Origin: Longibacter salinarum
GTDB lineage: Bacteria; Bacteroidota; Rhodothermia; Rhodothermales; Salinibacteraceae
Direction: 5' to 3'
Length of the DNA: 52,939 bases
NCBI RefSeq assembly: GCF_002554795.1
Contig: NZ_PDEQ01000008.1
Span: 135,001 to 187,939 of the forward strand
In this document: positions 33,950-43,126 of the stretch, piece by piece
Layout of the letters: each line of letters opens with the position of its first letter
Numbering within the stretch: position 1 is the stretch's first letter
Notes under the pieces: generated by a model
Told to the model about the DNA's origin: nothing
Seen by the model: only the letters and a program-made list of their open reading frames with translations
Databases searched by the model: none
Program-made: the position numbers and the translations under genes

Positions 33950-33965
33950 TGTTCCACGTGAAACA
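33950..33965. promoter_or_regulatory. parS-like site 3
   Basis: TGTTCCACGTGAAACA, 15 of 16 matches, with the same T-to-C change as site 2. It is 55 bases after site 2. Confidence 0.82.
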
Positions 33966-34450
33966 ACGAGGCTATTTTTACGCGCAAACCTTGGTTTTCG
34001 CGAATCCTCCAGAACCTTCTCCATGAACAGGGTCGTTTGTCCTAAGCACGCAACCAACCCGAATGGTTACCCATTGCGGGATGACGTGTGACGTGCGACC
34101 ACAGCATGGTATATGCCCGAGCGTTTCAGCGCGAGAAGTCCCCGAGTCGGAAGCTGATATCGCGCCACGATGAACGAGGCGAAGGCCGTCTTCGCGTGCT
34201 TGATCAGACGCCGTTCGTGCACCAGATTGAGAGACGGAGACCGGCGACATCTCGCAGCGCACGCCCACATTTTGAACGCCGATCCTGCCCCGCCGGGATC
34301 GGCCTTTCGGCATGTAATTCCGATACAGATCTCCCCCTGATTAACGCCGGGGTCAGGCGCGTGATCGAGCGGGAACCACAGCCATCGAGCGCGACACGAT
34401 TCGCGCATCCATCGACGCCACACAGCTCTACTCAAGCACCACATTCTTCC
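33966..34450. other. Leader region before mfd
   Basis: About 485 bases. The mfd reading frame is open back to 34088, but these 121 codons are Arg/Ser/Pro-rich and unlike any Mfd N-terminus, so I treat them as non-coding. At 34284-34310 GATCCTGCCCCGCCGGGATC is a short dyad. No gene is seen. Confidence 0.45.
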
Positions 34451-37400
34451 GTGTCACTGACCGACTTTTCCCAGCGCATCAACGCGTCCGACACCGTCCG
34501 CAAACTAGACGACTGGGCGGACGCGGCGATGCAATCTCACAGATCCGACGACACGCAACTGGTTCTCCAGGTCAAGAACGCGGCGGGCTCTCTTCCGGCA
34601 TTTCTCCTGGCACCTCTAACCGGGCGCGCCGAGACGATGGTAGCGCTTATGCCGGACGAGGACGCGGCGGCCTATCTGCAGGCCGACCTCGAGCAGATCA
34701 TCGGAGACGACCCGGTTCTTCGATTCCCGGCCACGCAACGGAAGCCATACGACAATGAGCAGATGACGGACTCCGGTCCGATCATCGAGCGCGCCGACGC
34801 TCTTCAAATACTGGCCGAGGGTTTCGAGGGCATCGTGGTGACGAGCGTGGACGCCGTCGCGGAACTCGTTCCCCCCCCGACGTCCGTCCAGCGCGAAACG
34901 TTCGCCGTCGAACAGGGCGACGAGATTCCGCCGGATGATCTCGTGGAACGCCTGATCGATCAGGGCTTCACCCACGTCGAGTTCGTCGACCATCCCGGAC
35001 AAATCGCGCAGCGCGGTGGCATCCTCGATATCTTCCCCTTCGCCGGAGAGTACCCGATTCGGATCGAGTTCTTCGGCGATGAGATCGACTCGCTCCGTGA
35101 GTTCGACCCGCAGACCCAGCGGTCTGTGAGCCGGCTCACGTCTGCGCGACTCGTGCCCAACCTGGAGCGAGACAACAGTGCGCGCGGTGCGATCCCCCTC
35201 TTCGACTACCTGCCGGACGACACGCTCCTCGCGACCTTCGACGAGGCCCGGGGGCTGGAGCACATCCAGGATCGGTTCGAGCAAGCGGGCGAGTCGTTCG
35301 AGAAAATGATGGCTACGGTCGCGGAGGAAAGCATGGACCCGGACGACCCGGATGCGGACCTCGACCTTCCACGCCCACACGAGAAGTATCTCGACAGCGA
35401 CGGACTCCGCAAGGCGCTTCACGGTCTACCCCGCATCCTCTTCGGCACGTTTACCGATACGGTGCGAACAGATACGGAAACGCGGACGCTGGACGTGGGG
35501 GCTAGACCGCAGCCGTCGTTCAACAGCAACATGGACGTGCTGCGGGAGCAGCTGGCGTCGAACCGCAAGCAGGATCGGCAGACCTTCATCCTGTGCGATA
35601 GCTCGGGCCAGAGCTCGCGCCTCCGGGACCTGCTGGAGTCCGAGATCGACCGCGGGATGGCGCGACTCATGGTCGAGTCGCTGCACGAAGGGTTCGAGTG
35701 GGACGAACTCGATGGAAAAGGCCTCGCCGTCTACACCGACCACCAGGTCTTCAACCGGTACCACCGCCCCTCCACCAAGAAGCGGAAGCAGTACCAGGGT
35801 GGACTCACTGTACGCGACGTGCAGAACCTGAATCCAGGCGACTTCGTGGTCCACGTGGACCACGGCATCGGCAAGTTCGCCGGGATGAAGAAGATCGAGG
35901 TGCGAGGGAAGAAACAGGAGGCCGTACGCCTCAACTTTGCTGACGGGGATGTGCTCTACGTCAACGTCAATGCTCTCTATAAGCTCAATAAATACACGGG
36001 GAAAGAAGGACACCAACCGTCGCTCACAAAGCTCGGCTCCGGTCAATGGGAGAAGACGAAGTCGCGGACGAAAGAGAAGGTCAAAAAGGTCGCGCGCGAC
36101 CTGATCAAGCTCTACGCAAAACGAAAAGCCAGCGACGGATACGCCTTTTCGTCCGACACGGTGTGGCAACGTGAGTTGGAGGCATCGTTCGAGTTTCAGG
36201 ACACACCCGACCAGGCTTCTGCGAGCGAGGCGGTGAAAGAAGACATGGAAGAGCCGGTCCCGATGGATCGACTCGTATGCGGCGATGTCGGATTCGGGAA
36301 AACAGAAGTTGCCGTGCGCGCAGCCTTCAAGGCGGTACAGGATGGCAAACAGGTCGCCGTCCTCGTTCCGACAACCATTCTCGCGCAGCAGCACTACGAT
36401 ACGTTCGTCAAGCGGATGCAGCGGTATCCGGTCACCATCGAGTCGATCTCGCGCTTCCGCACGAAGGCCGAGCAGAAAGACATTCTCGAACGACTCGAAG
36501 CGGGTTCGCTCGACATCGTGATCGGCACGCACCGCCTCACGTCGAAAGACATCGAGTTCAACGACCTCGGACTGCTGGTCGTGGACGAAGAACAACGCTT
36601 CGGCGTCAAGACAAAAGAGGCCCTGCGCAAGATGCGCGAGAATGTAGACACGCTGACGTTAACGGCGACACCGATTCCGCGGACGCTGCAGTTTTCTCTC
36701 CTGGGTGCACGCGACCTGTCGATCATCTCCACGCCTCCCGCCAACCGACAGCCCATCCTCACCGAGATTCACACGTTCGACCGCGACCTCATTCGCGACG
36801 CCATTGTCTACGAGACGAGCCGTGGCGGTCAGGTCTTCTTTATCCACAACCGCGTGAAAACGATTCACGAGGTTGCCGAGATGGTTCGCGCGATCGTACC
36901 CGGGATTCGCGTGCGCGTCGGTCACGGCCAGATGTCGAGTCGCAAGCTCGAGAACGTGATGAAGGGCTTTATCGATAACGACTACGACGTGCTGGTTTCA
37001 ACGTCCATCATCGAAAACGGGATGGACATCAGCAACGCGAATACGATGATCATCAACCGGGCCGACTACTTCGGGCTCTCACAGCTCCACCAGCTCCGCG
37101 GGCGCGTCGGGCGGTCGCAGCGCAAAGCGTTCTGCTACCTTCTCGTCCCGTCGATTCACTCGCTTACGGACGAAGCACGCCAGCGCCTGCAAGCCGTCGA
37201 AGAGTTTTCGGACCTCGGGAGCGGCTTCTCGCTCGCGATGCGCGATCTCGACATCCGAGGCGCAGGCTCCCTTCTCGGTGCCGAACAGAGCGGCTTCATC
37301 GCCGATGTCGGGTACGAGACCTACCACAAGATCCTGGACGAGGCCGTCAAAGAGCTACGCCAGGACGAGTTCGCCGATGTGTTCGATGGCGAGGCCGTGC

Positions 37401-37891
37401 CCCCGGGCCCCGAGACCTCTGTCGACGTCGAAGAAGACGCGTACATCCCGAACGAGTACCTCTCCAACAACGTCGAACGCCTGAACCTCTACCGCCGGAT
37501 CAGCGATGCACCGGACGCCCAGACCCTCGAGGACCTGCGCGAGGAGATGCGCGACCGCTTCGGCCCCTTCCCCGAGGCCGTCGAGCACCTTCTCACGGCC
37601 GCCACGCTCCGCCTCCACGGACAGCGCCTCCGTCTGCCGAAGGTGCTTTACAAGAACGAGCGCCTCTTCCTCTATCTTCCGAGCGAGGACGCGGACCCGT
37701 ACTTCTACGAAAACGTCTTCCAGCCACTCCTGGGCGTACTCACCGAACTGGACCAGCGGTACGTGCTCAAAGATCAGAAAGACAAGAAGCTACTCCGTGC
37801 GATCGTGCAGGATGTGCACACGCTCGACGACGCCGTCGACGTGATGGAAAATCTGCAGCTCGATCAGGAGGTCATCGCCAAGGCGGCGTAG
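34451..37891 (+). CDS. mfd: Transcription-repair coupling factor Mfd
   Basis: 1146 residues from GTG 34451, close to the 1148 of E. coli; the longer frame (1267) is rejected. It removes RNA polymerase stalled at DNA lesions and recruits UvrA. UvrB-like N-terminal modules are visible (GGILDIFPFAGEYPIRIEFF near 190), then the polymerase-interacting domain (LNPGDFVVHVDHGIGKFAGM near 460), then the RecG-like helicase: Walker A GDVGFGKTEVAVRAAF, DEEQRFGV (motif II), TATPIPRTL (motif III), STSIIENGMDISNANT and QLRGRVGRS (V and VI). The C-terminal TRCF domain carries YRRISDAP. It lies just downstream of the parS cluster. Confidence 0.96.
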   Translation: MSLTDFSQRINASDTVRKLDDWADAAMQSHRSDDTQLVLQVKNAAGSLPAFLLAPLTGRAETMVALMPDEDAAAYLQADLEQIIGDDPVLRFPATQRKPYDNEQMTDSGPIIERADALQILAEGFEGIVVTSVDAVAELVPPPTSVQRETFAVEQGDEIPPDDLVERLIDQGFTHVEFVDHPGQIAQRGGILDIFPFAGEYPIRIEFFGDEIDSLREFDPQTQRSVSRLTSARLVPNLERDNSARGAIPLFDYLPDDTLLATFDEARGLEHIQDRFEQAGESFEKMMATVAEESMDPDDPDADLDLPRPHEKYLDSDGLRKALHGLPRILFGTFTDTVRTDTETRTLDVGARPQPSFNSNMDVLREQLASNRKQDRQTFILCDSSGQSSRLRDLLESEIDRGMARLMVESLHEGFEWDELDGKGLAVYTDHQVFNRYHRPSTKKRKQYQGGLTVRDVQNLNPGDFVVHVDHGIGKFAGMKKIEVRGKKQEAVRLNFADGDVLYVNVNALYKLNKYTGKEGHQPSLTKLGSGQWEKTKSRTKEKVKKVARDLIKLYAKRKASDGYAFSSDTVWQRELEASFEFQDTPDQASASEAVKEDMEEPVPMDRLVCGDVGFGKTEVAVRAAFKAVQDGKQVAVLVPTTILAQQHYDTFVKRMQRYPVTIESISRFRTKAEQKDILERLEAGSLDIVIGTHRLTSKDIEFNDLGLLVVDEEQRFGVKTKEALRKMRENVDTLTLTATPIPRTLQFSLLGARDLSIISTPPANRQPILTEIHTFDRDLIRDAIVYETSRGGQVFFIHNRVKTIHEVAEMVRAIVPGIRVRVGHGQMSSRKLENVMKGFIDNDYDVLVSTSIIENGMDISNANTMIINRADYFGLSQLHQLRGRVGRSQRKAFCYLLVPSIHSLTDEARQRLQAVEEFSDLGSGFSLAMRDLDIRGAGSLLGAEQSGFIADVGYETYHKILDEAVKELRQDEFADVFDGEAVPPGPETSVDVEEDAYIPNEYLSNNVERLNLYRRISDAPDAQTLEDLREEMRDRFGPFPEAVEHLLTAATLRLHGQRLRLPKVLYKNERLFLYLPSEDADPYFYENVFQPLLGVLTELDQRYVLKDQKDKKLLRAIVQDVHTLDDAVDVMENLQLDQEVIAKAA

Positions 37892-37900
37892 GCATCCGGG

Positions 37901-38722
37901 TCAACCGCCAAGCAACTCACGCAGCGCCTCGATCCGCTTCCGGTCGGACGCCGCCGAATGCGAGTTGTGGCTCTCGCCGGTCGGAACGAAGCGCTTGGGT
38001 TCATTGGCGGCGTCAAACAGCGCCTGGCCGTGCGAGAACGGCACGATTTCGTCGTTTCGACCGTGCAGGATCAGGACCGGGACATCGATGTCTGCAATTC
38101 TAGCCTCATTGTCGAATTGAATGCGCGAGAGCAGACGCGTCGGCAGAAACGAGTAGTGGTGCGCCGCGATGTCGGGTACCGACGTGAACGCCGACTCCAG
38201 CACCAGCGCGGCGGGCGACGTCTGTGTGGCAAGCCACGTGGCCGGCCCGCCGCCGAGCGATCGACCGTAAAGCACGATGTCCTGCGGGCTTAGCGAGCGT
38301 TCGCCCCTTAACCAGCGCCAGGCGGCCTGCGCATCCCGATATAACCCCTTTTCAGAGGGCGAACCGGTGCTCTTCCCGTATCCCCGGTAGTCGACGAGGA
38401 AGACGTTGTATCCCGCGTCCCAGAGATGGTGCACGAAGTAGACGCGGCCGGAGATGTTGCCCGCGTTGCCGTGGAAGAACAGGATCGTCTTTCCGTTCGG
38501 ATTCGAGGCGGGAATCCACCAGCCGTGCAGGCGTTCGTCGTCCTCGGTCCGTACCGTCACCTCCTCGTACGGCATTCCGACGTCCGCGGGCGTAGCGATC
38601 AGATCTGACGACGGCACGAACAGGAGGCAGTCCTGAAGCGCGAAGGCGAGGAGAACGACGCACGCGTAGAGGCCGAGCAGAACCAGGCCCGTCGCGAAAA
38701 GCGAGGAAGCATTGGTATGCAC
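37901..38722 (-). CDS. Membrane-anchored alpha/beta hydrolase
   Basis: 273 residues from GTG 38722; a TTG at 38764 would add 14 residues, and no ATG fits, so the start is uncertain. A membrane segment at about 9-30 (FATGLVLLGLYACVVLLAFA) anchors an alpha/beta-hydrolase domain. Visible are the oxyanion-side ILFFHGNAGNISGRVYFVHH, FLVDYRGYGKSTGSP, the nucleophile elbow LYGRSLGGGPATWLA with Ser in GRSLGG, LILHGRNDEIVPFSHGQ with the acid, and ESHNSHS with the His. It resembles ABHD13/BEM46-type serine hydrolases. The substrate, perhaps an acyl ester or lipid, is unknown. It converges with mfd, nine bases between stops. Confidence 0.85.
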   Translation of the reverse strand: MHTNASSLFATGLVLLGLYACVVLLAFALQDCLLFVPSSDLIATPADVGMPYEEVTVRTEDDERLHGWWIPASNPNGKTILFFHGNAGNISGRVYFVHHLWDAGYNVFLVDYRGYGKSTGSPSEKGLYRDAQAAWRWLRGERSLSPQDIVLYGRSLGGGPATWLATQTSPAALVLESAFTSVPDIAAHHYSFLPTRLLSRIQFDNEARIADIDVPVLILHGRNDEIVPFSHGQALFDAANEPKRFVPTGESHNSHSAASDRKRIEALRELLGG

Positions 38723-38894
38723 GGTGCGAGTCTCTATAGGACATGATAGCGGAAATAAAGCCAATCAGGATACAGCAGATCGAAGAACTGTCCGGTCGAA
38801 GGGCGCTTCCGCGCATGAATGTATACGGGGTGAGGTATCCCTTCTCTCCCCTGCACATTTCGACCACGCCACAGATAAGAGTCCCAGCCTCTCG

Positions 38895-40094
38895 ATGCAC
38901 GCTAAACTGATACGACGCACCGTTGCCCTTGCTCTTCTCGGCCTTCTTGCGACCTGTTTTACGGTGCAGGCGCAGTCTCCTATCGTCGAAGCCGCAAATA
39001 GCAACGACGAAGCAGTGCTTCAGATTCACGACGACGGTGGCTTCGTGGCCACTGATGCAAGCAACACCGGCAGCATCCCTGCATCGGGCGCCGGTAGACG
39101 GATGATGTGGTATCCCGAAGCCTACGCCTTCCGCGCAGGTCGGGTTTTTGGCACGCAATGGGACGCAGCGAATGTCGGAAACGGTTCAGTTGCCTTGGGA
39201 AGCAATACGACTGCCTCCGGGAGTGCGGCCATCGCACTAGGAAGTTCGTCTACGGCAAGTGGGCCGGTCTCATTCGCAGCGGGAGTTTCTTCAGAGGCAA
39301 ACGGCGATTATTCCATTGCGATGGGGTATCGTGCAGTGGCTGGCGGCTATCAGTCGGTGGCAATCGGCGACGAAGCCGAAGCAAACGACCGGTACGCGCT
39401 GGCTTTGGGTTCGCAGGCGAAAGTCAATAGCTATACCGGCGTCGCGATCGGGTGGAAAGCGTCCACGGGGGCAGCGAACCAAGGTGGAATGGTATTGAGT
39501 GCCGATTACACGGCATCGGGACCTGGCCCCTCGCTGCAGGGTACGGGGCAATTTGCAGCCAACGCCCGCCACTTCTGGTTCGGAGACAATGCGAGTGTCA
39601 CCTACAACAGTGGACACTTGATTTCCACGTCATCCGGCGCGTACCTCACGGATGGGGGCACCTGGACCAACTCGTCGGATTCAACGAAGAAGGCGGAGTA
39701 CCGCCCCGTTGATGGCGAAAATGTCCTGCAGGCGCTCCGCGACATTTCTGTTCAGACGTGGAGCTACAAGGCGGAGTCGGAATCGGTACGCCACATGGGG
39801 CCGACCGCCCAGGACTTCCACGCAGCCTTTGGTCTGGGAGACAGCGAGAAGGCGATCAGCACAGTGGACATCGACGGCGTGAACATGCGCGCCATCCAGG
39901 CCCTGGAGCAGCGCACGCGAACGCTGAAGGAGGAGAATGAAGCGCTCGAGGCACGGGTCGCGCGCCTCGAAGAAGCGATACAGCAGCAGAATGGCGTACT
40001 GGCTGGATTTGGCGGATACGGCCCTGTGGCCCTGCTCGCCTTAGCCATGGTCGGAGCCGCGGCTATCTGGCGCCGTCGCTCGACGGTAGCGTAA
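38895..40094 (+). CDS. Surface protein with YadA-like head repeats and S74-type chaperone domain
   Basis: 399 residues from ATG 38895. A signal peptide (about 10-27, VALALLGLLATCFTVQAQ) is followed by head repeats of about 14 residues of the type found in trimeric autotransporter adhesins: SVALGSNTTASGSAAIALGS, SIAMGYRAVAGGYQSVAIGD. Next comes a peptidase S74/intramolecular-chaperone-like region (SDSTKKAEYRPVDGENVLQ, MGPTAQDFHAAFGL), as in phage tail-spike proteins, then a coiled coil (about 335-370) and a final membrane segment with Arg-rich end (LLALAMVGAAAIWRRRSTVA). It probably forms a trimer on the cell surface or held by the tail. No YadA translocator barrel is present. The T9SS protein gene follows 47 bases later. 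Confidence 0.8.
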   Translation: MHAKLIRRTVALALLGLLATCFTVQAQSPIVEAANSNDEAVLQIHDDGGFVATDASNTGSIPASGAGRRMMWYPEAYAFRAGRVFGTQWDAANVGNGSVALGSNTTASGSAAIALGSSSTASGPVSFAAGVSSEANGDYSIAMGYRAVAGGYQSVAIGDEAEANDRYALALGSQAKVNSYTGVAIGWKASTGAANQGGMVLSADYTASGPGPSLQGTGQFAANARHFWFGDNASVTYNSGHLISTSSGAYLTDGGTWTNSSDSTKKAEYRPVDGENVLQALRDISVQTWSYKAESESVRHMGPTAQDFHAAFGLGDSEKAISTVDIDGVNMRAIQALEQRTRTLKEENEALEARVARLEEAIQQQNGVLAGFGGYGPVALLALAMVGAAAIWRRRSTVA

Positions 40095-40141
40095 AGCATC
40101 TACCCCTGCCGCGCGAGATCTCCTCAACCTGGCCCAGCCCT

Positions 40142-41575
40142 ATGACTACCTTTCTTCTATCCTGTTTACGACAATTGAGGCAGGCGCTACGCGGGAAGCG
40201 TCGCCTCATCACCGTTTTGCTTCTGCTAACGATCGCCGTGCCTGCAGCAGCACAACCTCAACTCACCGTCGAGTCCGGAGGCACCGTCACAGTCTCCAAC
40301 GGCGCGCTTAACCTGGGCGGCGATTTTGCAAATAACGGCACCTTCGACGCCAGCAACGGCACCGTCTCGTTTATCGGCACGACGAACCAGACGTTCAGCC
40401 CTGGCGCCGGTGCGACGATTCAGTCCCTGACCGTCAATCAGGCCTCCGCGAATGCAGTTCTGCTCGCCAACCCCCTCTCCGTCACGGGGCTTCTAACCGT
40501 GTCGAACGGGGACCTCAACCTGAACGGTCAGGTGATCGATCTCGGAACGACCGGAATGCTCGATGAGGCCGATGGACAGACCGTGACGGGAACGAGCGGT
40601 CATATCACAGCCACGCGATTCCTCAACGCCCCGAACGCCGTCAACGTCGGCGGTCTCGGCGCCCGCATCACGTCCGACGAAAACATGAGCGCCACCACGG
40701 TAACCCGCGGTCATGCTCCCCAGACCGGTTCGAGCAGCAACGAGGGAATCGCCCGGTATTTCGACATTCAACCGGGCGTAAACAGCGGTCTGAACGCGAC
40801 GCTCGAGTTTTTCTACGACGACACGGAGCTGAACGGACTCGACGAGACCACACTCGAATTATGGCGCTCCGACGACGGTGGCAGCACGTTTACGGCGCAG
40901 GGCGGGACAGTCTCCCCCTCCGTGGACGTGATCGCTATGAGCGGGATCGATTCCTTCTCTCGGTGGACCGCGACGAGCAGCGGTGCGCCTCTCCCGGTCG
41001 AACTGGCTGGCTTCGACGCCCTCCGCGACGACGATACGGTCACCCTGAGGTGGAAGACACTTTCAGAAAAGAACAGCGCAACATTCGAGATTCAGCGTTC
41101 CACCTCTACGCTCGACGATCCGGGCGATCGCGAATGGTCCGCTATCGGACATAAACAGGCTGCCGGGACGACCGACGAGCCGCAAACGTATCGATTCGAA
41201 GATACGGACGTGCCATACGAAGCGCAGACGGTTCACTACCGCCTCAAGCAGGTCGATGTTGATGGCACGGAAACGTATTACGGGGAGGCCAAGGTGCTCA
41301 TCCGCACAGGAAATAATGTCACGCTACACGGCAACTTTCCGAATCCCGTCCGCAGCGAGACCACCATTCGCTATGAGTTGCCCGAAGCCGGCGAGGTGCA
41401 ACTGGCTGTCTTCGACCTACTCGGCCGCAGAGTGCGGACACTGGTTGACGGACCACAGACGGCCGGGCGAAAGGAGATTCGCATGAACGCTAGCACCCTC
41501 CCCAGCGGCTCGTACTTCTATCGACTCCAGGTCGATTCGCAAACGATGACACGGCGAATGACGGTCGTACGCTAG
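40142..41575 (+). CDS. Secreted protein with T9SS type A sorting domain
   Basis: 477 residues. A signal peptide (about 20-38, LITVLLLLTIAVPAAAQ) opens a beta-rich region with repeated strand units (NGALNLGGDFANNGTFDASN, NGDLNLNGQVIDLG). Near 285 comes LPVELAGFDALRDDDTVTLR, then a fibronectin-like stretch. The last 75 residues form the Por-secretion-system C-terminal domain: NFPNPVRSETTIRYELPEAG, VQLAVFDLLGRRVRTLVDGP, LPSGSYFYRLQ and MTRRMTVVR. Such tails send proteins through the type IX system to the outside. The function of the mature part is unknown; adhesion or matrix roles are usual guesses. The domain shows the genome should encode a T9SS. Confidence 0.9.
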   Translation: MTTFLLSCLRQLRQALRGKRRLITVLLLLTIAVPAAAQPQLTVESGGTVTVSNGALNLGGDFANNGTFDASNGTVSFIGTTNQTFSPGAGATIQSLTVNQASANAVLLANPLSVTGLLTVSNGDLNLNGQVIDLGTTGMLDEADGQTVTGTSGHITATRFLNAPNAVNVGGLGARITSDENMSATTVTRGHAPQTGSSSNEGIARYFDIQPGVNSGLNATLEFFYDDTELNGLDETTLELWRSDDGGSTFTAQGGTVSPSVDVIAMSGIDSFSRWTATSSGAPLPVELAGFDALRDDDTVTLRWKTLSEKNSATFEIQRSTSTLDDPGDREWSAIGHKQAAGTTDEPQTYRFEDTDVPYEAQTVHYRLKQVDVDGTETYYGEAKVLIRTGNNVTLHGNFPNPVRSETTIRYELPEAGEVQLAVFDLLGRRVRTLVDGPQTAGRKEIRMNASTLPSGSYFYRLQVDSQTMTRRMTVVR

Positions 41576-41595
41576 CTCACGATACCGATCGCATC

Positions 41596-41629
41596 GTGCG
41601 CGGATCAGCGTGACGGACGATCCGCGCAC
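41596..41629 (+). terminator. Hairpin after the T9SS protein gene
   Basis: GTGCGCGGATC (41596-41606) and GATCCGCGCAC (41619-41629) are perfect 11-bp arms with a 12-base loop, 20 bases after the stop codon. There is no T-run, so it may be a factor-dependent stop or RNA-stabilising element. Confidence 0.45.
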
Positions 41630-41712
41630 ACTGATCCTGATGGCACGCCCAGGAAACGACTGGAGCCGGCAACTCGAGGATTGCGGTCTTCTCTGAATGA
41701 GGAGAGTGCATC

Positions 41713-41728
41713 CCGTTTCACGTGAAAC
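41713..41728. promoter_or_regulatory. parS-like site 4
   Basis: CGTTTCACGTGAAACA, identical to site 1 over all 16 bases and 7.9 kb away from it. It is alone between the T9SS gene and the WYL regulator gene. Confidence 0.82.
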
Positions 41729-41788
41729 AACCTTAAATATCGGCCTTTAGCGGCCTCAGACGCCAATCCCCGTCCTGGGGCACGCGAT

Positions 41789-42766
41789 TTAGCTATACTG
41801 CTCGGCCACCTTTTCCGCTCGTTCTCGGACCGCTACCTTCAACGCATCGGGCGCTAGCACCTCGGCTTCGATGCCATATCGGAGGAGCCAGCGGGCGACG
41901 TAGTCGAGGTTTTCGAAATAAAATGTGACCTCAATTCGGCCGTCCACCTCTCGCTCCTCCTGTACCTGCGCCGGAATGTAGCGGCGGGCCCGTTCGTAGG
42001 CCCGCTTGTCGAATCGAATGACGACCTCCTCGTGCGCCTGATTCGCGCCCCGCGCCTCCAAATGCTCTTCCAGGTCGAAGCCTTCGGGCGGCTCGAACCG
42101 GTTCATCGTCACATGCATCGACTCCATCCGGTCGAGACGAAAATTGCGGATGTCATCTCGCAGATGGTCGTAAGCAATCAGATTCCACCGATCGGTGTAG
42201 TAGACCAGACCGAGCGGGTCGACCGTACGCTGCGTGACCTCGTCGCGGCTCGGCACGTAATACTGCATCGCGACGGAGAACTGCTGCGCCGCCGCCCGGC
42301 TGAGTTCATACCACCTCCCCTCGTCGTCGTCCGACGGGCCGGGCACCGCGTGTAGCCAGTACGGATCCAGAACGGTCCGCTCCTGCAGACGATCGATGTA
42401 ATCACGCACCTCTTGCGGCAACACCGATCGGATCTTCAGCTCGACCTCGTCCGCCTGCTGACGGAGCGACGGATCCGGCTGCAGCTTCGTGAACTCCGTC
42501 CCGATCAGCAGTGTGGCCGCCTCCTGCGCCGAGAGCATCAACGGGGGAAGCTGGTATCCCTCCAGGATCTCGTAGCCGCCTTCTTCCGCATACGTCAGCG
42601 GAACGCCAGACTCGCTCAGGGCACGGAGGTCACGGAAGATCGTGCGCCGACTCACGCCGAAGTGCTCGGCCAGATCGCGGGACGTCATGTTCGGCCGATT
42701 CTGCAGCAACAGAACCTCGGCAAACAACCGCTCCGTTCGATTTAAGTCCCGATCGTGGCTCGACAT
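41789..42766 (-). CDS. WYL-domain transcriptional regulator (YafY-like)
   Basis: 325 residues. The N-terminal winged helix-turn-helix (about 8-65) has MTSRDLAEHFGVSRRTIFRD and RALSESGVPLTYAEEGGYEI. A WYL domain follows (about 145-235): QFSVAMQYYVPSRDEVTQRT, VYYTDRWNLIAYDHLRDDIR and FRLDRMESMHV, the usual order, though the W-Y-L core reads WNLIAY. The C-terminal WCX module ends in VAVRERAEKVAEQYS. Family members sense a nucleic acid or small ligand and often regulate DNA-damage or defence genes. It has no partner gene in the same operon, so its target cannot be named. Repeat copy B lies 62 bases upstream of its ATG. Confidence 0.88.
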   Translation of the reverse strand: MSSHDRDLNRTERLFAEVLLLQNRPNMTSRDLAEHFGVSRRTIFRDLRALSESGVPLTYAEEGGYEILEGYQLPPLMLSAQEAATLLIGTEFTKLQPDPSLRQQADEVELKIRSVLPQEVRDYIDRLQERTVLDPYWLHAVPGPSDDDEGRWYELSRAAAQQFSVAMQYYVPSRDEVTQRTVDPLGLVYYTDRWNLIAYDHLRDDIRNFRLDRMESMHVTMNRFEPPEGFDLEEHLEARGANQAHEEVVIRFDKRAYERARRYIPAQVQEEREVDGRIEVTFYFENLDYVARWLLRYGIEAEVLAPDALKVAVRERAEKVAEQYS

Positions 42767-42827
42767 GACTGCCCTCGTCCCCCTTGTTCAACGAAATGGT
42801 GTACGCCTAACGGTGGTCTGGCGTTAT

Positions 42828-43032
42828 CAGAACCTGTTTCGCGGACAGCCTTCGGCAATCCGAAAGCACGGACCTCCCGATGGTCGGTCCTCGCGACCCG
42901 TGTAACACGAGGCCTAGTCCATCTCAGACGCCGTGTCTACAACGGCATTGCGAAAGAAAGATCGTCAGTCTGACGATCAACATGAACGGCCGCACTTACG
43001 TTTTCGCAATCCATCCGCGAAACAGGTTGTCA
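42828..43032 (+). repeat. Dispersed inverted-end element, copy B
   Basis: About 205 bp between AACCTGTTTCGCGGA (42831-42845) and its exact reverse complement (43014-43028). The shared left block and right end are as in copy A. A well-formed hairpin CTTCGG-caat-CCGAAAG lies in the block, and GATCGTCAG-T-CTGACGATC (42960-42978) is a perfect dyad inside the middle part, not present in the other copies. The right end lies 95 bases past the rsmG stop (minus strand). No open reading frame of note is inside. Confidence 0.8.
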
Positions 43033-43126
43033 AACAAAGATACACGTCGATCAATCGCATCCGAAGAACAAACTACACGCTGGTACACCACGCCCAGGTC
43101 ACTGTTTTTATTGGTCTTACAAATGT

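Noticed and set aside
34088-34450. N-terminal extension of the mfd frame by 121 codons
   Set aside because: Unlike any Mfd start; GTG 34451 gives the standard length of about 1146 residues.
35426-36595. 389-residue minus-strand frame within mfd
   Set aside because: Antisense to the helicase domain of Mfd, with no recognisable motif of its own.
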